NCBI GenBank assembly: GCA_030867875.1
Contig: JAOWCC010001634.1
Span: 134,504,022 to 134,568,021 of the forward strand
Length of the DNA: 64,000 bases
Source: Actinernus sp. WN-2022
Lineage: Eukaryota; Cnidaria; Anthozoa; Actiniaria; Actinernidae
Direction: 5' to 3'
Made by a program: the position numbers and the translations under genes. Under the pieces are notes generated by a model. That model saw only the letters and a program-made list of their open reading frames with translations. It had not been told where the DNA came from and did no database searches. This document shows, one piece after another, positions 31,715 to 41,228 of the stretch (its first letter is position 1; each line of letters begins with the position of its first letter).

Positions 31715-32140
31715 TGGCGGCAGCAATTGCTATGACAGTTTTCGGAGCTGTTTTGAATGCGACGGCATTTACTGGTGGTGGTATACTAGCTAGAATGATT
31801 GGAAAGGGTGATATAGATACAGAACGAGAGAGACACGATAGGGCCATCGAAAGACAAGAATCTGAAATGACAGCGTATAGAATCGAACGTCAAAGATTAT
31901 ACGACTTTGCACAAAATCAGTAAGGTCTTGAACGCGACGCATACAACGTTCAAAGAGATACCAACAAAGCCTTCGTGCAATCCGATAAGTTACGTAAGGC
32001 GCTTAAACGGCTCGAAGGAATGAAAGAACCCCGCTTATCTGACTACTATCGACCCTCAAACAATCAGAAGACCGGTGAGTTGCTATATGTTGGCGGTGGA
32101 ATGCTAGGCGCTGGATACGCTATTAGTAGATGGCTATAGA
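31714..32140 (+). pseudogene. small Polinton membrane-type protein, interrupted by an in-frame stop
   Basis: The ATG at 31714 opens a hydrophobic N-terminus (AIAMTVFGAVLNATAFTGG) followed by a charged helix. TAA at 31921-31923 stops it. The same frame then runs open for about 72 codons to the TAG at 32138-32140, ending in a glycine-rich hydrophobic segment (VGGGMLGAGYAI). One substitution explains the break, giving a design of about 141 residues with membrane segments at both ends. Function unknown. Confidence 0.7.
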
Positions 32141-32154
32141 TGCTACTAGAAACG

Positions 32155-32350
32155 TACTAGGTACTACTACTAGGCAACTACTAGGCAACTACTAGGCAAC
32201 TACTAGGCAACTACTAGGCAACTAGATACGTACTAGAAACGTACTAGAAACATACTAGGTACTACTAGGAACGTACTAGGTACTACTACTAGGCAACTAC
32301 TAGGCAACTACTAGGCAACTACTAGGCTACTAGATACTACTAGGTCACTA
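32155..32350 (+). repeat. short-unit tandem repeat (ACTACTAGGCA and variants)
   Basis: Repeated CTACTAGGCAA and CGTACTAGAAA units lie downstream of the late membrane genes. Non-coding, low-complexity, likely slippage-prone. Confidence 0.9.
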
Positions 32351-32410
32351 CTAAAAAATACGAAAAGAAAAGAAAAAAGAAAGAAAAAAAGAAAAAGAAA
32401 AAAAAGAAAA

Positions 32411-32466
32411 GAAAAAAGAAAGGAATAAGGACCGGTTGGATAGGTTCTTATTCTTTTCTTTTTTTT
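32411..32466 (+). terminator. purine/pyrimidine hairpin upstream of integrase
   Basis: The left arm (32411-32432, AAAAAAGAAAGGAATAAGGA core) pairs with the right arm (32443-32466, GGTTCTTATTCTTTTC core) across a loop of about 10 nt. It is preceded by about 60 nt of poly-purine. It resembles the hairpins at 15464 and 23794 and lies 3' of the late gene block. Confidence 0.65.
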
Positions 32467-32484
32467 CATCTGTTGAAGGTTAGA

Positions 32485-33549
32485 ATGTATAGATGTATGA
32501 TGGATGCTAAACTTGCGAATATCTTCTATGGTCCTATGGGCTATTGGAAAGGTCACGCTGCAATTGACAAGCTATCGGTAGCAGCGAAAGTATCAGAAGA
32601 CGTAGCTAGTAGTTGGTTGGAAAAGCAATCTATATGGCAAGTATATCTACCACCACCGAAACACATTCCACGCCCGCATTGGACTGTATCGAAACCAAAT
32701 GAAGTCCACCAAGCTGATTTGATATTCTTACCACACGATCGACCTGGGCGTAGACGAAAGCTATACAAGTACGCTTTAGTAGTAATCGATGTAGCTTATC
32801 GATACAAAGAAGCCGAACCTTTAGCATCTAAAGATAGTGGTGAAGTTGCTGCTGCATTCGAACGAATCTACAAACGTAGTCCACTCGAATGGCCAAAGAC
32901 GTTGCAAGTAGACCCTGGTAGAGAATTCATGGGGCGTATGTCTGAAACGCTAGAACTACATGGTACGAAAGTTCAACGAGGCGAGGCTGGTAATCATAGA
33001 GCGCAAGGCTTCGTCGAACGAGCGAATAGAACATTGGCTGAGAGATTGTTTGGATATCAATATGCACAAGAGATGGTACTTACTTCGGAAGGATCGGATG
33101 CGCGTAGTAGAGAATGGGTAGTTCGTTTACCAATGGTTATCAAAGCCCTAAACAGTGAGGTGACTCGACATACAGGAAAAGAGCCTTCGAATTCTGTAGT
33201 GACGCAACAAGTAGATCTAAAGACTCCTACATATTCGCGCACTGTTGGATTGAGAGAAGAGCGCCTACCATTCGACGTCTTAGTTCGATATCTCTACGCA
33301 CCAGGAGAATTGGAAGGGGGTGAAAAACGTAGAGCTACTGATCCTGTGTGGAGTTTACGGCTATATGGTGTTTCGCGAAGTGTAGTATCTTCGGGACAGC
33401 CTGTGCTGTACTACCTTGCGAAGCAAGAAGGGGAGAAGGACGCACCCAAACGTGGATTTGTTCGTGAAGAGCTACAAGTCGTTCCACCAGATACGGAACT
33501 ACCACCAAGAGGTATTCTGTTCGTACCTAGTATAGCAGCTCGTAAATGA
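32485..33549 (+). CDS. retroviral-type DDE integrase
   Basis: Catalytic triad visible as D in HQADLIFL (about residue 78), D in QVDPGREF (about 143) and E in GFVERANRTL (about 178). The last two are separated by 34 residues, close to the usual spacing. The N-terminus matches the helical region of Polinton integrases. The C-terminus (PVLYYLAKQEG..., about 300-330) fits their small beta-barrel domain. It inserts element DNA into chromosomes with short target duplications. Start taken at 32485; ATGs at 32497 and 32500 are alternatives. The frame is intact. It converges with the polymerase gene and overlaps its end by 23 bp. Confidence 0.92.
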   Translation: MYRCMMDAKLANIFYGPMGYWKGHAAIDKLSVAAKVSEDVASSWLEKQSIWQVYLPPPKHIPRPHWTVSKPNEVHQADLIFLPHDRPGRRRKLYKYALVVIDVAYRYKEAEPLASKDSGEVAAAFERIYKRSPLEWPKTLQVDPGREFMGRMSETLELHGTKVQRGEAGNHRAQGFVERANRTLAERLFGYQYAQEMVLTSEGSDARSREWVVRLPMVIKALNSEVTRHTGKEPSNSVVTQQVDLKTPTYSRTVGLREERLPFDVLVRYLYAPGELEGGEKRRATDPVWSLRLYGVSRSVVSSGQPVLYYLAKQEGEKDAPKRGFVREELQVVPPDTELPPRGILFVPSIAARK

Positions 33550-35622
33550 AACCATCCATGTCTAAGTTTTTGTGTCCATAGGCTAATGTATCGATTCCAT
33601 TATTATGGATCCAACTCTTGGAGTCGAATGGTGAAAGGGATACCTTATTAATGTGCTGCCCATAGATGTGGTGGCCTTCCGAGCGTAGTACATCCATCCC
33701 ATGTCGGAAGGTCTTCTTAGCAAATAGCGACTCTTTGTACTGCTTGTGGCGGATGTGCTTCTTTACAACTACCTTGCGGATGCCTTTAGCCTTCCTTACG
33801 CTTTTCCCACCGGCCTCTAGGATAGAATACATCTTCTGTCGAAGGCCTACGTACTCAGCGATTGGGCGCCCTGCACACTCGTCCTTCATCTTTCCAAGGA
33901 CTTTCTTGTTCGCTGTGCTATGTAGTGGATGCTCCTTAGGGTAGTCAGATGTGTCATAGAGATCTTCGTGGGTAGCCATGTCGGCATACACATCGTCTGT
34001 CTGGATCTCAAGGAGTAGACTGTCTGTGTCTGTATAGATTAGCTGGCATCGGTCTCCGTACTGTCCAAGCAGTTGGTTGTAGTAGGAGTCGTACATCAGA
34101 TGCTTTGAGAGGTCAAGAATGCTCATCCCCACGTAGACTGGACGGTTCAAAGTCAGTCGACTCTTATGCATATGCAGGGCTGCCAGATCATCGTCGAAGA
34201 CGTTTGCCCGTGCGAAGGTTGGGCTGGCAATCAGGCATCTAAGTTTATCCTCTTCGCTGGCACGCACTAGATCGACATTTACACGCTTGCGTAAGTTCTC
34301 CATGGTTTTGCCGAAGACGCTGTTGTTCATCAACTTGTACAGGTCCTTTTCGAAGTCACTAGTCGCATCTTTCCGGAGCTCAGTGTTCTTTCGGATATAA
34401 GGCTCCATCCATGGACTTTGGTCAAATCGTAGTGCTCTGTGAATCTTCTCGAGATGCATGCCTAGGGATAGGTAAAGCTGTAGATTGCGGTAGTGGAGTA
34501 CGTATCGCCCTTTGTCGCGGAGGTTCGGCACCAACTTTTCAACCTCTATTGATGTACCTTTGAGGTTGCACTGATATGATATTCGGACATCCACTCCTTT
34601 GGGATCTTCATGCGCTCTGGTGCTAGCGGATAGGCATTGTGCGTGTTGTGGAGTTCTTGTGGGTATTCGAGATCCACTTCTAGTATGTAGCCCTTAGGGC
34701 TGTCAGATGGATAGTTTACTATGGTATTGGTGAGTTCTTGAAGGTCCTCTACCCACCCGAAGCCTCCCGCTGGTAGTGGCTGACTCATCGCCCATCCATA
34801 TAGGTTGTTGGCATCGAGGTACTGGATATACGTTGTGGGCTTCGATTGGTCATAGCACTCAACCAGAGGATTGTTGGCCTTGGCATGTCTCTTCGATACC
34901 ATAGATATACCTCCGCGAAGACCTTTCTCTACGAAGAGATGCTGGTCATAGTCCACAAGCAGCTCGAGCTCTACATCTGTAGTTTTCAAGAGCGCATCCC
35001 AAGAGAGACCAGGGCTGGTGTAGTAGTGTGCAGGATCCATGCCATACTGATGTAGACACGTTTCCCGAAAGGTCTCAAAGACTCGATACATTGCTGAGCG
35101 TAGTGTCCAACGAAAACAGTTGTCATCGTTGTTCCTTACATTTATCATGGCTTTCTTATTTGCAACTTCCGGAGGTAGTTCGATGACGGATCCACCTCTC
35201 AGAGGTTGGTAGAGAGCGATGTTTAGCCAGAGCAGGATGATATGGTCGACAACCCATCCAGAGCCTCTATTCGTCCACTTCTCGAGATGCTCTAGAATCG
35301 TTGGGATGGCTCTGTCTAAGGCCTCATGAATCTCGTCGGTCTGCATGACAACCTCCTGGTTATGGCGCATCGTAGGGTCGGTAGACTCATTGCTACCGTC
35401 TGGATGGTCCTTCCTGAGCGTCACCTTCAGAGCGAGTTGAAACTTCGCGCCACGTAGGTCGTCGACTTCTTCCACCAATTTCTGATGAATATCGTGGCGC
35501 GTGTCTTCTAGGAAGGCCCTTGGGGCAACAGCTAGTTCGTGGCCCACGGGAACGTCCATCTGCCACCCACGTAGATACTTACCGATGGGCCGATGGGTTC
35601 GCTGCAATGTAAGGCGTTCCAT
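33527..35622 (-). pseudogene. protein-primed DNA polymerase B gene, frameshifted and apparently lacking the exonuclease region
   Basis: The N-terminal frame runs 35622 to 34546. It contains a CFRW segment (residue about 169) and polymerase motif A (LDANNLYG, about 259). The C-terminal frame is 34594 to 33527, with KLMNNSVFGK (motif B) and YTDTDS (motif C). The frame changes at about 34550-34600. Polintons replicate with such enzymes using a terminal-protein primer. The sequence passes from the CFRW segment almost directly to the region upstream of motif A. The 3'-5' exonuclease block expected between them is not visible. A GTATACG box precedes the ATG at 35622. Confidence 0.88.
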
Positions 35623-35634
35623 ATTGGGGGCGGG

Positions 35635-35641
35635 CGTATAC
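35635..35641 (-). promoter_or_regulatory. start-proximal box GTATACG
   Basis: Located 12 nt upstream of the polymerase ATG, next to a longer repeat shared with the zinc-finger gene upstream. Confidence 0.5.
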
Positions 35642-35650
35642 TATAGTGGA

Positions 35651-35976
35651 GCTATATGTTTAAATGGTTATACGATATTGAGTAAATGCGTGTGTGTGTG
35701 TCCAGTTTTCGTTAACGATGGGTTTAGGGTGGTAGGTAGGGCAGTTCTTTTTCTTATGTCTCCACAAAGCAAAGTAGCAGCTTAGCTCTCCGCCACAATT
35801 CTCACAAATGTATTGCTTTGGGGCCCTAACACACGGGGTCTTGCGATTCTCTCGATGGCGTTTCAGATTCCACCTCCTCTGAAATACTCTTCCACACTTT
35901 TCACACTCCAGCTCCTATGGGTTGTATATCTTAAATGGAGCTATATGTTTAAGTGGTATGTCATGTTGAGTAAAAA
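35651..35976 (-). repeat. duplicated upstream element (35651-35686 and 35941-35976)
   Basis: GCTATATGTTTAAATGGT at 35651 recurs as GCTATATGTTTAAGTGGT at 35941, followed in both by TTGAGTAAA. One copy lies upstream of the polymerase gene and the other upstream of the small zinc-finger gene. Confidence 0.8.
35660..35914 (-). pseudogene. small C2H2-type zinc-finger gene, start disrupted
   Basis: The reverse strand encodes about 84 residues with CEKCGRVFQRRWNLKRHR and CENCGGEL...LWRHKKKNC, two zinc-finger-like modules. No ATG is in frame; a TAG is the codon just before. The sequence at 35914-35920 looks like a start codon split by one extra base. A TATAC box and a copy of the polymerase upstream repeat precede it. 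Zinc fingers often form the N-terminus of Polinton polymerases, so this may be a split-off polymerase domain or a separate regulator. Confidence 0.6.
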
Positions 35977-36001
35977 TAATTGGCCGGTTGGAACGCGTGC
36001 G

Positions 36002-36164
36002 AATAGGTTCTCAAGTTTGGATTTTTAGGTGTGAGAATGTCTAGGGACAATTTGGGGGCAACACTATGTATATAGTAGTATGAACAATGGGGGTTCTGGC
36101 CCACCTTGAAAAAAATTGGTGCAAGCAAGGAGGTCGTGTCATCTGCCAACGTACTACTACTACT
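36002..36164 (-). repeat. right terminal inverted repeat
   Basis: Inverted match to 22032-22179, ending TACTACT. It has a few indels and an extra (ACT)n at the very end. Confidence 0.9.
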
Positions 36165-38585
36165 TTGGGTTGATTTTAGAGTTCAGTTCCCCTTTTAATT
36201 CGTACCGGGTTTTTTTTTCAAATCAACTTTGACATTGCTCGAAAACTGAATTAGTTAAAAAAAAAAATATTTGTCGCGACGAATGTGAACTAACGGAGCT
36301 AACGGAGCGGATGACCTTTCACCAGTCTCGTTCCAGTCTATGGCGGTGCTAGCTAGCTTTTAGTCCAACTTTATACTAATTCTCTTGATTGGTTATTAGT
36401 TTCCTGAAATAATATATATATATATATATATATTGTTGAAGGCTAATGTGTAGCCACAGTCATAAAAGTACTCAATGCGGATGCAGAGCGGTAATAAAAT
36501 GTTAAAAACTTTTAAAATGGAAAAAAAATAAAAAACTATGTTACTCGAGTTTCACGATATATAGACGTAATTTCTAGCAGATTATCCGAGCCCATGAATC
36601 AAATTATAGGTGGGATCGGATAATTTAGGACGATATTTAGGACTAGTTTCTGAAAACAGCAAAGCTATTAAAAGTACAGTGGGGAAATACGTATCAGGAA
36701 GGCCCACAAGAATATATATCTTGTCTGGAACATTTACGAAGCCTGAAACGACTTTCTGAAATACCGTTCTGGATATTCGAGTTTACAAATTTAATACAGC
36801 ATTGGCTTTCCAGCTTGTGTTTGTTTCGGTTGTTCGTTCCCGATTACATTCGCTCCATTTACTACGCTCTGACTACAAGCACTCTTGTATTTTCAAGTAA
36901 TTTTCAATAATTATGTTCTCAAGTTCCGCAATAATTTATGCTTATATGTTATAAGGTAAGACGAAATACTCTATCGATGTAAATCATGCCAGTTATTTAA
37001 CTACAATTGGGTAAAAATCAACAACACAATGTAAGTCAATATACTTCTTCAAATAGGTCCCCTTTAGTTTATTTCTTCAACCAGAAAACGAATACAGCAT
37101 TTCAGTTGGTATACACTGAAAACATCTGTTTAACTAAGATTTGTAAGAATCTTACCGGATCATGTAAATATTTGGCTTCGCTCAATGAGGGTTTCTGTCG
37201 TCAAGGTTGATTTTTCCCCCCAGTTTTGCCCATATTAGCAGACATGTATAATATCCAGTACAACTACTGGTTATTCTGTCGTAAAACATGCCATAGCTGT
37301 GTGGTTGAACTTGAACAAGACCTGACCAAACTTTCAACATCGGTTTAGGAATAGATTTCTGACAATGACTCATCGAAATCGATACTCCCCTCTCGCCTAG
37401 TCTGAGAGCTTTGAACTTTCTTATCTGAGCGTGCCTGACGAAATCTAACCTTAGATTATAATCGGATACCCGTTTATATCCAAACGTGTTTGTAATTACA
37501 CTCAACCTGAGATTGTATTTCGCTTACGTTTTTAAATGTGCATCAGATCTCTCCAGACAGCGCAGATCGAACGTATTACGTTGTTCATGTATTTTTGTGT
37601 CAATAACAGTTCCTTTACAAGAATCGTAATGTTAGAAAGTAGTTAAAAAGTACCGATAGCGTCTCGAAGTTTCACGCGTTGCTCATTCCACATTCCCATA
37701 GTGGTAATTATTCGGTGATGATTTTATGTGATGTAAACAGTGGTAAATAAATATATAATATTTAATGCGCATGCATCCTGCTTTATCGCTCGATCACAGC
37801 GTCTACACCCATATTGTTAGCGGCAAAGGTCTGATCTGATCAACTTCTGTCGCCGATAGAACCAAAAAAGTATTAATAACAAGAAGGTTATTCTGTCGTA
37901 AACATGCCTTAGCTGTGAGTTGGATTTTTAATATTAAGACCTGACCCAAACTATTTGTGTCGTCACGCAACGATTCTCCCGGGACGCCCACGCGAATAGA
38001 TCATGACTCATCGATCAATATCACCTTGTCTCGCCTTGTCTGAGAGCTTTGAACTTTCTTATCTGAGCGCGCCTGACGAAATCTAACCTGAGATTAAAAT
38101 GTGATACCTTTTATATCTAAACGTATTTGTATACACTTAAGCCGAGATTGTATTTCGTTCACGTTTTTAGATCTGTTCAGGTAGAGCAGATCGAATGTAT
38201 TACGTTGTTCGTGTATTTTTAGGTCTCTAACAGTTCCTTTACAAGAATCATAAGATTAAAAATTAGTTAAAAAGAACTATAGCGCCCCGAAGTCTCTCGT
38301 GTTGCTCATTTACATTCCCACAGTGGTAATTAAATGGTGATGATATTATGCGATACAAACAGCGTTAAATAAATATATAACGTTTAATGCGCATGTTTCC
38401 TGCTTTATCGCTCGATCACAGCGTCTGCGACCCACATGGTTAGCGGCAAAGGTCTGAACTGATCAACTTCTGTCGTCGATAGAACAGACTGCATTTTAAG
38501 ACTAGCAGCGCCGGAGTAATAAAAAAAAAAAAGACAGACTGCATTTTAAGACTCCGGCCGCTGCCCAACAGCGCCGAAGTAACAA
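36165..38585. repeat. large host repeat, copy A, right part
   Basis: Continues the repeat interrupted by the Polinton. It parallels 42776-44562 and parts of 48990-49860 and 54737-55486. It includes an (AT)n tract, the TAGCAGATTATCCGAGCCCA and AATGCGCATG words, and ends near AACTTCTGTCG. At 38481-38582 are short hairpin modules (see 60504-60623). No gene. Confidence 0.8.
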
Positions 38586-38834
38586 GAAGCTGCACGCAGC
38601 TTGAACTCCTGCGTATCATTTGCAACGCGGATGCTCTCATACACCTCAGTGCGTGTTTGGCACATAACGAACGCACAATTAGATGCGAAAGTAGGCAGAG
38701 ACAGTCGATCTGATCTAAAACTCCACGAGTTCATTAGAACTCGAGTAAACACAATTACAACACGAACACAAGTAGCACATGAGTGAACACAAGCGAGGTT
38801 AAGTAAGCCAGGATACTCTTGGATAAGATAGGCA
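38586..38834. repeat. large host repeat, copy B, start
   Basis: AAGAAGCTGCACGCAGCTTG begins a second unit nearly identical to 20056-20300. It is cut at TACTCTTGGATAA by the Penelope-like element. Confidence 0.85.
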
Positions 38835-38885
38835 ACTAGTTCCTGTAAAAACTAGTTTTGGTCTGCGTCGGCGGGGAAGATAAAC

Positions 38886-39273
38886 AATGGTATGTAATCA
38901 ACTAAAGTCGATTGAGGTATGCTAACCGCCGTGGAAAGCGAGTAGCAGCTGACGTTTCGAGCGCTAGCCCTTCGTCAGAGCAAAAGAGGGAATTGTAGGT
39001 GGGGAAATGGTTTATAAGTGTCGAGTGCATGCTTACCGCTGAGGAAACATGTACTCGGATCAATTGGGATCAAAGGAAATTGCGCCAATGCATGATTACC
39101 GCTAAGGAAACATGTGCTCGGATCAATTGTAATCAAAGAAAAGTGCGCCAACAATAGAAATGCTAATAGTTGTAAAAGCAAGTGTTGATGAGTAAACTAA
39201 GGAAACATGCTGATCTAAGTGTGAGTGAATACATGAATTCTGAAATTAAATGAACGAAAAGCGTTCATTAATA
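38886..39273 (-). repeat. left inverted arm of Penelope-like element
   Basis: Inverted, nearly identical copy of 40842-41228. It includes the last codons of the coding frame in reverse orientation. Confidence 0.9.
38945..38984 (-). ncRNA. hammerhead-ribozyme-like motif
   Basis: On the minus strand: CTGACGA, a GGGC/GCTC stem, then GAAAC and GTC. It is the mirror of 41131-41170. Such minimal hammerheads are established in Penelope-like elements. Confidence 0.7.
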
Positions 39274-39308
39274 CCGTTACTACTCCTAGAACTTCACACA
39301 TATACTTT

Positions 39309-40868
39309 TTGCCTAAGATCCACAAAGCTAACAATCCCGGCCGCCCTATTGTTTCTGCTTGTAGTTGCCCTACTGAATTAATTTCTAGTTACCTGGATAA
39401 GCAGATGGCTCCTTTCGTACGATCTTTACCTTCCTACATTAAGGACACTAACCATGCACTCCAGATTTTTGACCAGTTTACATTTCATACCGACAATAAG
39501 TTCCTATTCACAATGGACGTTAAGTCTCTGTACACTGTCATACCCAATGACGAGGGACTTAAAGCACTTAAGCACTTCTTTGACCGCCGAACTAACCTGG
39601 AACCTAGCACCGAAACTCTAATTCGTTTAGCCGAGCTCGTTCTTACTCTCAATTGCTTTTCATTTTCTGGTGAATTTTACAAGCAGACTAACGGCGTAGC
39701 TATGGGCACTAAAATGGGCCCCAGTTATGCTAACCTTTTTGTTGGTTATGTAGAGGAAAAAAAAATTGATCAGTACGACGGTCCTACGCCTGATTTTTTC
39801 GGTCGTTACATCGATGACTGCATCGGTGCAACTTCTTCTAGTAAACGGGATATAGAACGGTTTATTGATTTTGTTAACAACTTTCATCCGGCTCTCGACT
39901 TCACATGGGAGATTTCAGATGTTTCTATCACTTTTTTGGATGTCAATGTTTCTGTTAGCGGCAATAGTCTAACCACTACTGTTCATTACAAGCCAACTGA
40001 TTCGCACAGTTATTTATTGTTTTCATCTTCTCATCCTACACATGTTAAAACCTCTATCCCATATTCTCAATTCCTTAGGCTTCGCCGTTTGTGCAGCGAT
40101 GAATCCGACTTCAATTCAAAGTCCGAGGAGATGCACCAGTTCTTTGTCGAGCGCGGTTATCCTAACGCTGTTGTGACAACTGCATTGAACCGCGCCCGTG
40201 ACATCGACAGAAGCACGGCTCTGCTACCGTCCAAACCTAAGACTGAAGATAGGATTCCGTTCCCATTAACTTACCATCCGTCTAATCTGTCTATCAAGAA
40301 AATTATCCAGAGGAACTTTAAGATTTTACAGAGTGATCCAGAGACCGCTTCTATTTTCCTGCAGCCTCCTCTCATTTCTTTCAAACGTGACAAGAATCTC
40401 CGTGATTCCCTAGTCAAAGGATCACTACAACCTGAACTTCAACCAGGCACTTTTAAATGTTCTAGGACACGATGCAATACCTGTGCTTACACTAAACCTA
40501 CGACATCTATTTCAGGACCGAAAAGCTCTCTTAAAGTCAGTGATCATTTTGATTGCACTTCCAGTAATGTCATTTATTGCATCACCTGCACACTTTGTAA
40601 CAAACTCTACATCGGAGAAACAGGGCGAAGATTAGGAGATCGATTCCGCGAACACTTGCTAGATGTTAGAACTAACAGCAAGGATCTCGCCAAACCTGTA
40701 GCTCGTCACTTTAACCTTCCTTGTCATTGCATTGATCACATCACTGTATGCGGCATTTCTCTGCATCAAGGTACTACCGACACTCGTAAACGCAAAGAAC
40801 AGAACTTTATTTTCAAATTAGGAACTTTGTCACCTCACGGTATTAATGAACGCTTTTCGTTCATTTAA
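39309..40868 (+). CDS. Penelope-like reverse transcriptase/GIY-YIG endonuclease, 5'-truncated
   Basis: The frame of about 519 codons is open. The first codon given is TTG, and reverse-transcriptase sequence (FLPKIHK..GRPIVS) enters from upstream, so the true N-terminus is lost. The polymerase domain shows FLFTMDVKSLYT and the active site YIDD at about residues 167-170. A cysteine-rich linker (CSRTRCNTCAY, about 400) follows. The C-terminal GIY-YIG-type nuclease has YCITC..LYIGETGR (about 425-450). The enzyme copies element RNA at endonuclease nicks. Absence of internal stops suggests recent activity. Confidence 0.93.
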   Translation: MPKIHKANNPGRPIVSACSCPTELISSYLDKQMAPFVRSLPSYIKDTNHALQIFDQFTFHTDNKFLFTMDVKSLYTVIPNDEGLKALKHFFDRRTNLEPSTETLIRLAELVLTLNCFSFSGEFYKQTNGVAMGTKMGPSYANLFVGYVEEKKIDQYDGPTPDFFGRYIDDCIGATSSSKRDIERFIDFVNNFHPALDFTWEISDVSITFLDVNVSVSGNSLTTTVHYKPTDSHSYLLFSSSHPTHVKTSIPYSQFLRLRRLCSDESDFNSKSEEMHQFFVERGYPNAVVTTALNRARDIDRSTALLPSKPKTEDRIPFPLTYHPSNLSIKKIIQRNFKILQSDPETASIFLQPPLISFKRDKNLRDSLVKGSLQPELQPGTFKCSRTRCNTCAYTKPTTSISGPKSSLKVSDHFDCTSSNVIYCITCTLCNKLYIGETGRRLGDRFREHLLDVRTNSKDLAKPVARHFNLPCHCIDHITVCGISLHQGTTDTRKRKEQNFIFKLGTLSPHGINERFSFI

Positions 40869-41228
40869 TTTCAGAATTCATGTATTCACTCACACTTAGA
40901 TCAGCATGTTTCCTTAGTTTACTCATCAACACTTGCTGTTACAACTATTAGCATTTCTATTGTTGGCGCACTTTTCTTTGATCACAATTGATCCGAGCAC
41001 ATGTTTCCTTAGCGGTAATCATGCATTGGCGCAATTTCCTTTGATCCCAATTGATCCGAGTACATGTTTCCTCAGCGGTAAGCATGCACTCGACACTTAT
41101 AAACCATTTCCCCACCCACAATTCCCTCTTTTGCTCTGACGAAGGGCTAGCGCTCGAAACGTCAGCTGCTACTCGCTTTCCACGGCGGTTAGCATACCTC
41201 AATCGACTTTAGTTGATTACATACCATT
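40842..41228 (+). repeat. right inverted arm of Penelope-like element
   Basis: It contains the end of the coding frame, the 3' untranslated region with two CATGTTTCCT words, and the hammerhead-like motif. Confidence 0.9.
41131..41170 (+). ncRNA. hammerhead-ribozyme-like motif
   Basis: CTGACGA (41136-41142), stem GGGC-TAGC-GCTC, GAAAC (41156-41160), GTC (41161-41163). The third stem is only ACGT, so self-cleavage would require a dimer, as reported for minimal hammerheads of this element class. Confidence 0.7.

Larger units (their letters stand above)
22032..36164. mobile_element. complete Polinton/Maverick (endogenous polintovirus-like) element, 14.1 kb
   Basis: It is bounded by inverted repeats beginning AGTAGTA and flanked by TTGGG (22027-22031 and 36165-36169). 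An uninterrupted paralogous target is at about 42770-42790 (GACGTTCGGTTGATTTT). It encodes protein-primed polymerase B, integrase, packaging ATPase, major and minor capsid proteins and about ten further genes. Polintons are self-synthesising transposons related to adintoviruses and virophages. No adenovirus-type protease is recognised. Several genes are broken, so this copy is probably not autonomous. Confidence 0.95.
38835..41228 (+). mobile_element. Penelope-like retroelement with inverted arms
   Basis: It is inserted in the host repeat; TACTCTTGGATAA lies on both sides (about 38813-38826 and 41230-41242). Long inverted arms flank one coding frame with reverse transcriptase and GIY-YIG endonuclease. 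Hammerhead-like motifs lie in both arms. The 5' part of the coding region is missing, replaced by an inverted copy of the 3' end, a common Penelope-like arrangement. Confidence 0.9.

Noticed and set aside
22568..31923. TAA reassigned to an amino acid in the Polinton
   Set aside because: Other genes of the same element end at TAA in expected places, and frameshifts and a deletion accompany the stops, so decay is simpler.
32473..32484. Integrase start at a TTG
   Set aside because: ATG codons follow within 12-27 nt and the family does not need the extra residues.
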